This document shows, piece after piece, positions 24,995 to 34,212 of a stretch of 64,000 bases of DNA. The stretch comes from Microtetraspora glauca (GTDB taxonomy: Bacteria; Actinomycetota; Actinomycetes; Streptosporangiales; Streptosporangiaceae). The DNA lies in contig BBYL01000024.1 of NCBI GenBank assembly GCA_001570385.1, forward strand, positions 83,965-147,964, given 5' to 3'. Made by a program: the position numbers and the translations under genes. Below the pieces are notes generated by a model. It was given only the letters and a program-made list of their open reading frames with translations, was not told the DNA's origin and searched no databases. The stretch's first letter is position 1. Each line of letters begins with the position of its first letter.

Positions 24995-26146
24995 ATGCCT
25001 GGAATGACAGAGATCCAGGCGGGTACGGGGGCAGCCGGTGTGGCTGCCTCCGACCAGGTGCCCGCCATCGAACTCGACGAGGTCGTCAAGGAGTACGTCT
25101 CACACGGTGAGGTCGTACAGGCCGTCAAGGGCGTCAGCCTGGCCATCGGCGAAGGCGAGTTCTTCTCCCTTCTCGGCCCGTCAGGGTGCGGCAAGACCAC
25201 CTCGATGCGCATGATCGCGGGCTTCGAGGAGCCCACCCGCGGCGTGGTCAGGCTCCACGGGCAGGACGTCACGAACGTCCCCCCGAACAAGCGCGACATC
25301 AACATGGTGTTCCAGTCCTACGCGCTCTTCCCCCACATGAACGTGTGGGACAACGTGGCGTTCGGGCTCAAGCGCAAGAAGATCCCCGACGGTGAGATCA
25401 GGCAGCGCGTCGGTGAGATGCTCGAGATCGTCGACCTGGTCGGCCGGGAGAAGCGGCGCCCCCGCGAGATGTCCGGCGGCCAGCAGCAGCGCGTCGCCCT
25501 CGCCCGCGCCCTGGTCAACCGGCCGCGCGCGCTCCTGCTGGACGAACCCCTCGGAGCGCTCGACCTCAAGCTCCGCCAGCACATGCAGATCGAGCTCAAG
25601 CGCATCCAGCGCGAGGTCGGCATCACGTTCGTCTACGTGACGCACGACCAGAGCGAGGCGCTCACGATGAGCGACCGCATCGCCGTCATGAACGACGGTC
25701 TCGTGGAACAACTCGCCGGCCCCCGGGAGATCTACGAGCGGCCCGCGACCAAGTTCGTCGCGGGATTCATCGGGACGTCCAACCTGCTCGGCGGTGTCGT
25801 GCGTGCGGTGAACGGTGCCTCCGCCGTGCTCGCACTCGGGCCCTCCGACCGTGTCGTCGTGCCGGTCCAGGGCGCCGTCGCCGAGGGGGACACGGTCGAA
25901 CTGACCGTGCGTCCGGAGAAGATCACCATCTCGACCGAGCAGCCCGGCGGTGACCTTAGCATGGTGGAGGGAACGGTCTCCGAGGTGGTCTACCTCGGCA
26001 CCTACAACAGTTACGCGGTCGCCCTCGCCGGCGGCGCGGAGATCACCGTCTTCCAGCAGAACGCGCACGACAGCACCACCACGGCTGAGCGAGGCGACAC
26101 GGTCTGGCTGTCCTGGCAGCCGCAGCACTCCTACGCGCTGCAGTAA
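24995..26146 (+). CDS. potA: Polyamine ABC importer ATP-binding protein
   Basis: A 383-residue ATPase of the spermidine/putrescine importer type. Walker A GPSGCGKTT (about 60-68), the Q-loop near VFQSYALFPHMNVWDNVAFG, signature MSGGQQQRVALARAL (about 158) and Walker B LLLDEPLGALDLKLR are clear. The C-terminal TOBE domain includes ELTVRPEKITIS. It would energise the permeases encoded by the next genes at the cytoplasmic face. ATG codons at 24995 and 25004 are both possible; AAAGAGGG lies just upstream. Confidence 0.93.
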   Translation: MPGMTEIQAGTGAAGVAASDQVPAIELDEVVKEYVSHGEVVQAVKGVSLAIGEGEFFSLLGPSGCGKTTSMRMIAGFEEPTRGVVRLHGQDVTNVPPNKRDINMVFQSYALFPHMNVWDNVAFGLKRKKIPDGEIRQRVGEMLEIVDLVGREKRRPREMSGGQQQRVALARALVNRPRALLLDEPLGALDLKLRQHMQIELKRIQREVGITFVYVTHDQSEALTMSDRIAVMNDGLVEQLAGPREIYERPATKFVAGFIGTSNLLGGVVRAVNGASAVLALGPSDRVVVPVQGAVAEGDTVELTVRPEKITISTEQPGGDLSMVEGTVSEVVYLGTYNSYAVALAGGAEITVFQQNAHDSTTTAERGDTVWLSWQPQHSYALQ

Positions 26147-26173
26147 CACTCTCGAAACGGGAGCACGAACCCC

Positions 26174-27433
26174 ATGAGTAACCCCTCAATGCAGGACCCC
26201 TCGTTCCTCCGTGGTCTGACCCAGCCCCGTCTCGGCCGCCGCGACGCCTTTCGCGTGGCCGGGCTCTCCGCGGCCGGGCTCGCTCTCGCCGCCTGCGGGG
26301 TGAAGGGGAAGGGCGTGGCCCGGCCGACGACCTCCGCGCAGGCACAGTCCGAGGTGGAGAAGTACTGGGCGGACAAGGTCAAGAACGGCCACGTCGACTT
26401 CGCCAACTGGCCGCTCTACATGGACCCCAAGCAGCCGGAGCTGAAGAAGTTCACCAAGCAGACCGGGATCACGGTGACCTACAAGGAGGTCATCCAGGAG
26501 ACCCCGAGCTGGTTCGCCAAGATCCAGCCGCAGCTCGCGGCGGGGCAGTCCATCGACTACGACCTGATGGTGGTCACCAACAGCATCCAGCTCACCCAGC
26601 TGATCAAGCTGGGCTACCTGGTCCCGCTCGACCACTCCAAGATGCCGAACTTCACCAAGAACGTCGGCGAGCGCTACAAGAACGAGGCCTTCGACCCGGG
26701 CAACGTCTACACCGTCCCGTGGGCCTCCGGCATGACGGGCATCGCCTACAACCCGAAGTACATCGACACGCCGCCCACGAGCTACGCGGCGCTGTGGGAC
26801 CCCAAGTACAAGGGCAAGGTCGGCATGATGTCGGACTCCCAGGAGATCGCCAACTTCGCGATGTTCCTGCTCGGCATCGACCCGGAGAAGTCGACCCCGG
26901 CCGACTGGGACAAGGCGGCGGCCAAGCTCAGAGAGCAGCGCGACTCCGGAATCGTCCGGAAATATTACGATCAGTCGTACATTGATCCGCTGGCCAAGGG
27001 CGACATCTGGCTCTGCCAGGCATGGTCGGGCGACGTCTTCCAGAAGAACCTCTCCGACGGCACGGACCTGAAGTTCGTGATCCCCGAGGAGGGCGCCACC
27101 ATCTGGACCGACAACTTCATGATCCCGAAGACGGCCGCCAACCCGGTCGACGCGATCACGCTGATCGACTTCTTCTACGAGCCGGTCAACGCGGCCAGCC
27201 TGGCGGAGTACATCAACTACGTCCCGCCGGTCCCCACGGCCAAGGAGTTCATCCTCGCCGACGCGGCCAAGGCCTCCGGTGACGACAAGAAGACGCTCGA
27301 AATGATCGCCGAGAGCCCGCTGGTCTTCCCGAGCCCCGAGGTGTACAGCAAGCTGCGCACCTACCGGACGCTCGCGGACGCCACCGAGCAGAAGCAGTTC
27401 GAGAGCACCTTCCAGCCGATCACCACGTCATGA
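26174..27433 (+). CDS. potD: Polyamine-binding lipoprotein of the ABC importer
   Basis: A 419-residue solute-binding protein. The N-terminus has a twin-arginine element, RLGRRDAFRVAG (about 19-30), followed by a hydrophobic stretch and a lipobox LAAC (about 37-40), so it is probably a Tat-exported lipoprotein. VDFANWPLYMDPKQPELKKF and DNFMIPKTAANPVDAITLID match PotD/PotF-type proteins. It captures polyamine outside the membrane and hands it to PotBC. It lies 27 bases after the ATPase gene, in the same operon. Confidence 0.9.
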   Translation: MSNPSMQDPSFLRGLTQPRLGRRDAFRVAGLSAAGLALAACGVKGKGVARPTTSAQAQSEVEKYWADKVKNGHVDFANWPLYMDPKQPELKKFTKQTGITVTYKEVIQETPSWFAKIQPQLAAGQSIDYDLMVVTNSIQLTQLIKLGYLVPLDHSKMPNFTKNVGERYKNEAFDPGNVYTVPWASGMTGIAYNPKYIDTPPTSYAALWDPKYKGKVGMMSDSQEIANFAMFLLGIDPEKSTPADWDKAAAKLREQRDSGIVRKYYDQSYIDPLAKGDIWLCQAWSGDVFQKNLSDGTDLKFVIPEEGATIWTDNFMIPKTAANPVDAITLIDFFYEPVNAASLAEYINYVPPVPTAKEFILADAAKASGDDKKTLEMIAESPLVFPSPEVYSKLRTYRTLADATEQKQFESTFQPITTS

Positions 27434-27509
27434 ACGAGCGAAGCGAGAGAATCGATATGCACTGCGCCTCCTGCTCGTGCGGCTCCGAGCCGCTAGGCGA
27501 GGAGGCGTC

Positions 27510-28373
27510 ATGAGCAGGGTGAGGGCGGCGCTGACGCCGTACGCGCTCATCTTCCCCGGCGGTGTCTGGCTCGCGATCTTCTTCGTGGTTCCGACGGTCG
27601 TCATGCTGTCGTTGTCGCTCCAGTCCGGCAACGTCGCCGACGGGTTCGTCTTCACCTGGAACTGGCAGTCGTACGTCGACGGGCTGACGAACTACCACGA
27701 CCAGATCATCCGCTCGCTGGTCTACGGCCTGGCCGCGACCGTGATCCAGATCATCATCGGCTTCCCCGTGGCGTACTGGATCGCGTTCAAGGGCGGCAGG
27801 CACAAGTCGATCTACCTGTTCCTCCTGCTGCTGCCGTTCCTCGTGTCGTTCGTGCTGCGGACGATCTCGTGGCAGTTCCTCCTTTCGGACAACGGCATGC
27901 TGCTCGGCCCGCTGAAGAACATCGGGTTGCTGCCGGACGACTTCCGCATCCTGGCCACGCCGTACGCCGTGATCGGCGGACTCGCGTACAACTTCCTGCC
28001 GTTCATGGTGCTGCCGATGTACGTGGCGCTGGAGCGCATCGACCCGCGGGTGCTGGAAGCGGCCAACGACCTGTACGCCGGCAAGTTCCAGACGTTCCTC
28101 CGCGTGGTGCTGCCGCTGTCACTGCCCGGCGTGTTCGCCGGGGTGCTGATGACGTTCGTGCCGGCCAGCTCGGACTACGTCAACGCGTCCGTGCTGGGCG
28201 GCACGAGCACCACGATGATCGGCAACGTCATCCAGAACCAGTACCTCGTCACCCAGGACTATCCGACGGCGTCGGCGTTGTCCTTCACGCTGATGGCGCT
28301 GCTGCTGCTCGGCATCTTCGCCTACGCGAAGGCCCTCGGCACGGAGGACGTGCTGGAGGTGGCGGCGCGATGA
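27510..28373 (+). CDS. potB: Polyamine ABC importer permease, PotB-type
   Basis: A 287-residue membrane permease with about six segments. The ABC permease loop is LEAANDLYAGKFQTFLRVVL (EAA motif with the conserved G). ALTPYALIFPGGVWLAIFFV is the first membrane segment. GAGGAGG directly before the ATG at 27510 makes this the start, although the frame is open from 27477. It overlaps the next permease by four bases, and the two should form the heterodimeric channel. Confidence 0.92.
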   Translation: MSRVRAALTPYALIFPGGVWLAIFFVVPTVVMLSLSLQSGNVADGFVFTWNWQSYVDGLTNYHDQIIRSLVYGLAATVIQIIIGFPVAYWIAFKGGRHKSIYLFLLLLPFLVSFVLRTISWQFLLSDNGMLLGPLKNIGLLPDDFRILATPYAVIGGLAYNFLPFMVLPMYVALERIDPRVLEAANDLYAGKFQTFLRVVLPLSLPGVFAGVLMTFVPASSDYVNASVLGGTSTTMIGNVIQNQYLVTQDYPTASALSFTLMALLLLGIFAYAKALGTEDVLEVAAR

Positions 28374-29149
28374 AGATCTTCCGTGGCCGCGGGCTGCAGA
28401 TCTACACCTGGCTCGTCATCGCCTGGCTGGTCGTCCCGATCGCGGTGATGGTCCTCTTCGGGTTCAACGACACCAAGGGCCGGTACAACACCGCGTTCCA
28501 GGGCTTCACCCTCAAGTGGTACGGCAAGCTCTTCGAGATCGGCGACCTCACCGAGGCGCTGGTGAACTCGCTGCTCATCGCCGTGCTGACGATGGTGATC
28601 GCGGGTGTGCTCGGATCGCTCATCGGTCTGGCGCTCGGCCGCTACCGCTTCCGCGGGGCCGGCGCGATGAACGTCATGATGTTCGCGGCCATCTCCTGCG
28701 CCGAGATCGTGATGGGCGCGTCCCTGCTCTCGCTGTTCGTCACCCTCGCCGTCCCACTCGGTTTCTGGACGATCGTGATCTCCCATGTGATGTTCTCGAT
28801 CTCGTTCGTGGCCATCACGGTCCGGGCGCGCGTGATGACGCTGGACGCCTCGCTGGAGGAGGCGGCCAGGGACCTCGGCGCGGGCACCTGGACGACGTTC
28901 CGGCTGGTGACGCTGCCGATGATCTTCCCGGGTGTGATGGCCGGGTCGATGCTGGCGTTCGCGCTGTCCATCGACGACTTCGTCATCACCAACTTCAACT
29001 CGGGCGGCACGGTGACGTTCCCGCTGTGGATCTGGGGCGCGACCCGCGTGGGCATCCCGCCCCAGGTCAACGTGATGGGCACGCTGATCTTCGCGGTCGG
29101 CCTGCTGATCGCCGTGGGCAACGCGGTCGTCGCACGCCGCCGCCGATAG
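28370..29149 (+). CDS. potC: Polyamine ABC importer permease, PotC-type
   Basis: A 259-residue permease with about six segments. The EAA loop is LEEAARDLGAGTWTTFRLVT, and ALSIDDFVITNFNSGG is a strongly conserved PotC element. The frame is open far upstream, but the ATG at 28370 overlapping the previous stop as ATGA, with GGAGGTGG at 28355-28362, is the natural start. It ends the transporter operon and is followed by a strong hairpin. Confidence 0.93.
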   Translation: MKIFRGRGLQIYTWLVIAWLVVPIAVMVLFGFNDTKGRYNTAFQGFTLKWYGKLFEIGDLTEALVNSLLIAVLTMVIAGVLGSLIGLALGRYRFRGAGAMNVMMFAAISCAEIVMGASLLSLFVTLAVPLGFWTIVISHVMFSISFVAITVRARVMTLDASLEEAARDLGAGTWTTFRLVTLPMIFPGVMAGSMLAFALSIDDFVITNFNSGGTVTFPLWIWGATRVGIPPQVNVMGTLIFAVGLLIAVGNAVVARRRR

Positions 29150-29156
29150 CCCGACC

Positions 29157-29188
29157 GGAACCCCCTCGCCGCGCGGCGAGGGGGTTCC
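29157..29188 (+). terminator. Terminator hairpin after the polyamine transporter operon
   Basis: GGAACCCCCTCGCCG (29157-29171) pairs with its full complement at 29174-29188, leaving a tight CG-containing loop. It begins seven bases after the potC stop. There is no U-tract, as is common for actinomycete terminators. Confidence 0.8.
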
Positions 29189-29303
29189 GCCGCATCCGCA
29201 CTCAGGGAGAGGTGAGATCAGAGCGAGGGGGAACCCGCGCGCGATCGGCCGTACACGGGATCGCGCAACCAATCAACTGAACAAAACGTAGGGAAGTGGA
29301 ATT

Positions 29304-30698
29304 GTGGATCCGCTGAAGGCTCTTGCTGACGCGGAGCGCACGCCGTACTGGCTGGACCAGTCAGGGGCACCGGAGCCGTCGCCGCGGCTCACCAATGACA
29401 TCACCGCCGACCTGGCCGTCGTCGGAGGTGGATTCTCCGGTCTGTGGACCGCGCTGATGGCCAAAGAGAGAGACCCGTCGCGGGACGTCGTCCTGCTGGA
29501 GGGCAAGAGCGTCGGCTGGGCCGCCTCCGGGCGCAACGGAGGATTCTGCGCCGCCAGCATCACCCACGGGCTCGCCAACGGTATGGAGCGCTGGCCCGAG
29601 GAGATCGCCACTCTGGAACGCCTCGGGCGGGAGAACCTCGACGAGATCGAGGCGTCCGTCGACCGGTACGACATCCGCTGCTCGTTCGAGCGGACCGGCG
29701 AACTGAACGTCGCCACCGAGGAGTGGCAGCTCGACGGGCTGCGCTCGGCCGAGCGGGCCGCCGGGGAACTGGGGACGGACGTCCGCTACCTCGACCGGGA
29801 CGAGGTGCGGGCCGAGGTGAACTCCCCGACATACCTGGGCGCGATGTGGCAGCGGGACTCCGTCGCCATGGTCGATCCGGCCCGACTGGCCTGGGGCCTT
29901 CGGGACGCCTGCCTCCGGATGGGGGTGCGGATCTTCGAGCACACCCCGGCCCGGTCCATCACCGACGGCGGGGAGCGGCTGGAGATCGTCACCCCGCACG
30001 GCACCGTCAGGGCCCGCAACGTCGCCCTCGGCACGGGCGTCTTCGCGCCGCTGCTCCGGCGCCTGCGGCACTTCCTCGTCCCGGTGTACGACTACGTCCT
30101 GATGACGGAGCCGCTGCCGGACCGGAAACTCGCCGAGATCGGCTGGCGCAACCGGCAGGGCATCGGCGACTCCGCCAACCAGTTCCACTACTACCGGCTG
30201 ACCGACGACAACCGGATCCTGTGGGGCGGCTACGACGCGGTCTATCACAACGGCGGTCTGATCAAACCGGGATACGACCAGCGGGACGCCACCTTCGAGA
30301 AGCTGGCGCGGCATTTCTTCACCACGTTCCCGCAGCTCGACGGCATCCGCTTCACCCACAGGTGGGGCGGGGTGATCGACACCTGCAGCCGGTTCACCGC
30401 CTTCTACGGCACCGCGTACGGCTCCCGCCTCGCGTACGCGGCGGGGTACACCGGCCTGGGGGTCGGCGCCACCAGGTTCGGGGCGAACGTCATGCTGGAC
30501 CTGCTCGGCGGCGAGAGCACCGAGCGGACCCGGCTGCGCATGGTGCGGACCAAGCCGGTGCCGTTCCCGCCGGAACCGGCGCGGTCGGGGGTCATCCAGC
30601 TCACCCGCTGGTCGATGGCGCGGGCCGACGCCCACCAGGGGCGGCGCAACCTCTGGCTGCGCACGCTCGACGCCATGGGACTCGGCTTCGATTCCTGA
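29304..30698 (+). CDS. FAD-dependent amine oxidoreductase (PuuB/DadA-like)
   Basis: A 464-residue flavoprotein of the DAO family. LAVVGGGFSGLWTALMAKER (about 38-57) is the Rossmann dinucleotide site and GRNGGFCAASITHG is the second FAD element. FTHRWGGVIDTCSRFTAFYG and YAAGYTGLGVGATRFGANVM near the C-terminus resemble gamma-glutamylputrescine oxidases. It would oxidise an amine to an aldehyde that the dehydrogenase at 23522 could use. No gamma-glutamylpolyamine synthetase lies in the window, so the true substrate may be free or modified amine. The GTG at 29304 has GGGAAGTGG upstream. Confidence 0.85.
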   Translation: MDPLKALADAERTPYWLDQSGAPEPSPRLTNDITADLAVVGGGFSGLWTALMAKERDPSRDVVLLEGKSVGWAASGRNGGFCAASITHGLANGMERWPEEIATLERLGRENLDEIEASVDRYDIRCSFERTGELNVATEEWQLDGLRSAERAAGELGTDVRYLDRDEVRAEVNSPTYLGAMWQRDSVAMVDPARLAWGLRDACLRMGVRIFEHTPARSITDGGERLEIVTPHGTVRARNVALGTGVFAPLLRRLRHFLVPVYDYVLMTEPLPDRKLAEIGWRNRQGIGDSANQFHYYRLTDDNRILWGGYDAVYHNGGLIKPGYDQRDATFEKLARHFFTTFPQLDGIRFTHRWGGVIDTCSRFTAFYGTAYGSRLAYAAGYTGLGVGATRFGANVMLDLLGGESTERTRLRMVRTKPVPFPPEPARSGVIQLTRWSMARADAHQGRRNLWLRTLDAMGLGFDS

Positions 30699-30700
30699 CG

Positions 30701-30741
30701 GCGAGCCGGCGCTCCCCCCGCCAGGGGGAGCGCCGGCTCGC
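30701..30741. terminator. Perfect bidirectional terminator hairpin
   Basis: An 18-bp perfect stem: left arm 30701-30718, right arm 30724-30741, loop CGCCA. The central part GAGCCGGCGCTCCCCC is fully paired. It starts two bases after the flavoprotein stop and its last base is the last base of the stop codon of the convergent acyl-CoA synthetase gene, so both transcripts would end here. Confidence 0.85.
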
Positions 30742-32615
30742 TACAGACCGAGGGTCGAGCGGAGCACGTCGAGGACCGCGGCGTCCTCGATGGTGGAGGG
30801 CACCGGCTCGTCGGCGCCCTCGGCGATGCCCCGCATGGTCTTGCGGAGGATCTTGCCGGATCTGGTCTTGGGCAGCCCGGCGACGACGTCCACCCGCTTC
30901 AGCGCGGCGACCGCGCCGACCTGCTCGCGGACCAGCGCGACCAGCTCGGCGCACAGCGTGTCGTGATCGGTCGTGACGCCGTTCTTGAGCACCACGAAGC
31001 CGCGGGGGACCTGGCCCTTGAGCTGGTCGGTGACGCCGATCACCGCGCATTCGGCCACGGCCGGATGGGTGGCGAGCGCGGCCTCCATGGCCCCCGCCGA
31101 CAGCCGGTGCCCGGCGACGTTGATGACGTCGTCCGTACGGCCCATGACGAACAGGTAGCCGTCCTCGTCGAGATAGCCGCCGTCACCGGTCAGGTAGTAA
31201 CCGGGGAACGCGGACAGGTACGACGCGATGTACCGCTCGTCGTCCGCCCATAGCGTGGGCAGGGTGCCCGGCGGGAGCGGCAGCCGTACGCAGATCGCGC
31301 CCTCCTCGCCGGGACCGCACGGCTCTCCGAGCGGGGTGAGGACGCGCACGTCGTATCCGGGGACGGGCACCGTCGGCGACCCCGGCTTGACCGGCATGGG
31401 ATCCAGCCCGCGCAGGTTGGAGGCGATGGCCCAGCCCGTCTCGGTCTGCCACCAGTGGTCGATCACCGGAATGCCGAGCTTCTCCGCGGCCCAGTGATAG
31501 GTGTCGGGATCCAGCCGCTCCCCGGCCAGGAACAGGGCGCGCAACGACGACATGTCGTACTTCTCGAGCAGGACCGCGGACGGGTCGTCCCGCCTGATCG
31601 CCCGGATCGCGGTCGGCGCCGTGAACAACGTGTTCACCCCGTGCTCGGAGACCACCCGCCAGAACGCCCCGGCGTCGGGGGTGCCCACCGGCTTGCCCTC
31701 GTACAGCACGGTCGTCGCGCCGAGCAGCAGCGGGCCGTACACGATGTAGGAGTGCCCGACGACCCAGCCGACGTCGGAGGCCGCCCAGAACACCTCGCCG
31801 GGACGCGTGTCGTAGACGTTGCGCATGCTCCACAGGAGCGCGACGGCGTGCCCGCCGTTGTCCCGCACGACGCCCTTCGGCTTCCCGGTCGTGCCGCTGG
31901 TGTAGAGGATGTACAGCGGGTCGGTGGCCGCGACCGGCGCGCACGCGGCGGGCTCGGCCGACGCCATCGCCGCGTCCCAGTCCAGGTCGCGTCCCTCGTG
32001 CAGTTTGGCGCGTTCCTGCTCGCGCTGCAGGATCACGCACCTGTCCGGCGTGTGCCCGGAGAGCTCCAGCGCCGCGTCCAGCATCGGCTTGTACGGAACG
32101 ATCCGGTTCGGCTCGATGCCGCACGACGCGGAGACGACGACCTTGGGCCGCGCGTCGTCCAGCCGAAGGGCCAGCTCCTTGGGCGCGAAGCCGCCGAAGA
32201 CCACGGAGTGGACGGCTCCGAGGCGGGCACAGGCGAGCATCGCCACCACCGCCTCCGGCACCATCGGCATGTAGATCACGACCCGGTCGCCCTTGGAGAC
32301 GCCCGAGTCGCGGAGTACCCCCGCGAACCGCGCCACCTGGTCGAGCAGCTCCGCGTAGGTGTAGCCGCGGCAGATGCCCGTCATCGGGCTGTCGTAGACG
32401 AGGGCGAGACGGTCGCCGTGGCCGGCTTCGACGTGCCGGTCGAGGGCGTTGTAGCAGGTGTTCAGCTCCCCGCCGGGGAACCACTGGTAGAAGGGCGGGC
32501 GAGCGGAGTCGAGGGCGCGTTCGGGCTCGCGGTACCACGTGACGGCGGCCGCCGCCTCGCTCCAGAAGCTCTCGGGATCCTCGACACTGCGCGCATGGAC
32601 GTCGGCGTACGGCAT
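30741..32615 (-). CDS. Short-chain acyl-CoA synthetase (PrpE/AcsA-like)
   Basis: A 624-residue AMP-forming enzyme that activates a short acid, probably propionate or acetate, to the CoA thioester. ILYTSGTTGKPKGVVRDNGG is the P-loop, FTAPTAIRAIRRDDPSAV and IDHWWQTETGWAI (A5 motif) follow, YYLTGDGGYLDEDGYLFVMG is the A7-A8 region, and KTRSGKILRKTMRGIA holds the C-terminal catalytic Lys, a target of acetylation in this family. VRDNGGHAVALLWSM and the WHWWQTE-like region favour PrpE/ACSS3-type enzymes. The start ATG at 32615 has no strong ribosome site. Confidence 0.9.
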   Translation of the reverse strand: MPYADVHARSVEDPESFWSEAAAAVTWYREPERALDSARPPFYQWFPGGELNTCYNALDRHVEAGHGDRLALVYDSPMTGICRGYTYAELLDQVARFAGVLRDSGVSKGDRVVIYMPMVPEAVVAMLACARLGAVHSVVFGGFAPKELALRLDDARPKVVVSASCGIEPNRIVPYKPMLDAALELSGHTPDRCVILQREQERAKLHEGRDLDWDAAMASAEPAACAPVAATDPLYILYTSGTTGKPKGVVRDNGGHAVALLWSMRNVYDTRPGEVFWAASDVGWVVGHSYIVYGPLLLGATTVLYEGKPVGTPDAGAFWRVVSEHGVNTLFTAPTAIRAIRRDDPSAVLLEKYDMSSLRALFLAGERLDPDTYHWAAEKLGIPVIDHWWQTETGWAIASNLRGLDPMPVKPGSPTVPVPGYDVRVLTPLGEPCGPGEEGAICVRLPLPPGTLPTLWADDERYIASYLSAFPGYYLTGDGGYLDEDGYLFVMGRTDDVINVAGHRLSAGAMEAALATHPAVAECAVIGVTDQLKGQVPRGFVVLKNGVTTDHDTLCAELVALVREQVGAVAALKRVDVVAGLPKTRSGKILRKTMRGIAEGADEPVPSTIEDAAVLDVLRSTLGL

Positions 32616-32640
32616 AGCGCCATTTTCGCCCCGGCCGCGT

Positions 32641-33522
32641 TCAGCGGTCGAGCCCCGTGAGCCAACGCAGCGGGTTGCGGTGAGTGATCAGTGCGAGAGT
32701 GTCCTCGCCCGTCCCCGCGGCTCGCAGCGCGGGAAGGAGCTCCTCGAACAGCCGGCCGTACCCGTGCCCGCCGTAGGCCCGGACGTCCCCCTGCCGGGAG
32801 ACGCCGCTGCTGAGCAGGATCCGCGCGGCGTGGCCCGCTTCGACGAGGGCCAGCGCGTGCTCGGCGTCGGTCACGGCGACGTACGCCCCCGACTCGGCGA
32901 TCTTCCGCTGGACGAGGGGATCGGTGGCGCGCGCGCTCAGCCTGCCAGGGGGAACGCCCTCGGCCAGCAGCCTCTCCAGGATGTCGAGGCCCTCGGCGGC
33001 CACCGGCAGTTCGGTGCGCGTGGACGCCCGGGCGGCGGCGGTGATCGCGCGCGCCTCGGCCGGGGTGGGGGTCTCACCCCACGCCGCCGCGACGATGATC
33101 CCGGGGCGCGCTGCCGTGCCGTCGAGACCGGTGCCGATCTCCCTGAGCAGGTCGGCGGTGAGATCGTCCACGCCGTACCGGCGGATCAGCTCCCCACTGA
33201 ACGGCTCGGCGGCGAACCCGGTCGCGGCGACCACGGCGACCCTGGCCGCGGTCGCGACGCGCGCCAGCGCGGTGACGTCGCGGCCCATGCCGAGGCAGGT
33301 GTGCTCGACGACCAGGGCGAGCGCCTGTTCCCGGCCGAGATCCGTCAGCTCCGAGGTGACGTGCGCCTCCTCGTCCAGCCACCGGTACGGGTCGGACTCG
33401 CCGCCCGTTCCCCAGCGCGTGTCGGTGCGCAGGTGCTCACCGGGGAGGACGGGCCCCTCGATCAGTGAGACGGGCAGGGCGCCCGTGACGGTCTGGACAC
33501 GGGGGAAGTACGCCTCGGACAT
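32641..33522 (-). CDS. Phosphotriesterase-family protein lacking metal ligands
   Basis: A 293-residue member of the phosphotriesterase/PHP family by overall pattern: PVLPGEHLRTDTRW near the N-terminus, ARAITAAARASTRTELPVAA in the middle, SRQGDVRAYGGHGYGRLFEE near the end. By hand alignment with E. coli Php, the first His of HxH is Gly (PGEHL). The bridging Lys/Glu region reads IIVAAAWGE, THT is AEG, GHCD is RATD, and the catalytic Asp position reads SSG. It is probably not a metal-dependent hydrolase. TAGTGT (33529-33534, minus strand) six bases before the ATG suggests a leaderless promoter of its own. Confidence 0.78.
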   Translation of the reverse strand: MSEAYFPRVQTVTGALPVSLIEGPVLPGEHLRTDTRWGTGGESDPYRWLDEEAHVTSELTDLGREQALALVVEHTCLGMGRDVTALARVATAARVAVVAATGFAAEPFSGELIRRYGVDDLTADLLREIGTGLDGTAARPGIIVAAAWGETPTPAEARAITAAARASTRTELPVAAEGLDILERLLAEGVPPGRLSARATDPLVQRKIAESGAYVAVTDAEHALALVEAGHAARILLSSGVSRQGDVRAYGGHGYGRLFEELLPALRAAGTGEDTLALITHRNPLRWLTGLDR

Positions 33523-33531
33523 GCGGGGACA

Positions 33532-34212
33532 CTAGCGGATGTTTCCCCTGGCGAGCGACCTGGAGGGGGTGGACCGCCTGATCGCGGACGGGCGGGCTCG
33601 CGTGGCCCCCGCCGCCATGGTGAGCACCAGCACGACCTCGGAGATCACCAGGAACCGCTCGACGAGGCCGTAGAACGCGGCGCCGCCGGTCAGCGTGGCG
33701 ACCGGGGAGCCGGGATGGTTCAGCAGGAACACGACCAGGGTGAGCACGGAGACCATGCTGACCGCGGTGAGCACGCGGCCGATGTTCCTCCAGCCGGGCA
33801 GCACCCTCGTCTGCCTGGCCAGGATCCATCCCGCGCACGGCAGGCCGGTGAACACCAGCGCCGTGGACCAGCGGTGGATCTCGCCGGTGGCCGAGCTGAC
33901 GCCCATCGAGGGATCGGTCGGGAACAGCGCGGTCAGCGCCAGCGCCACCGTGATGCCCGCGAGCAGCACCCGCGCCGCCGCGCTCCGTGCCGGCTCCACC
34001 TTGGCCAGCACGTACGTCACGCCGGCCGTGCCCGCCCCCAGCGACAGGACGCCGAGCGCGAACAGGGGACCCGCGCCGTCCACCCAGGCGTAGTCGCTGA
34101 TCACGGCGTTCATCGGGTCGACGGTGCCGGGGAAGGCGACATGCAGCCAGATCATGACGCTGAGAGTGAGGATCGGGCCCGCGACCGCGATCCGCCTGCC
34201 CGTTCCGGTCAC
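33532..34212 (-). CDS. DUF998 integral membrane protein
   Basis: A 226-residue protein with about six hydrophobic segments, including AVAGPILTLSVMIWLHVAFP and AAARVLLAGITVALALTALF, and FPTDPSMGVSSATGEIHRWS, a DUF998 hallmark. Its role is unknown. The reading frame runs upstream to 34797, but the GTG at 34210-34212 overlaps the glycosyltransferase stop as GTGA, which fixes the start. The tight coupling suggests a joint job with the glycosyltransferase at the membrane. Confidence 0.85.
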   Translation of the reverse strand: MTGTGRRIAVAGPILTLSVMIWLHVAFPGTVDPMNAVISDYAWVDGAGPLFALGVLSLGAGTAGVTYVLAKVEPARSAAARVLLAGITVALALTALFPTDPSMGVSSATGEIHRWSTALVFTGLPCAGWILARQTRVLPGWRNIGRVLTAVSMVSVLTLVVFLLNHPGSPVATLTGGAAFYGLVERFLVISEVVLVLTMAAGATRARPSAIRRSTPSRSLARGNIR

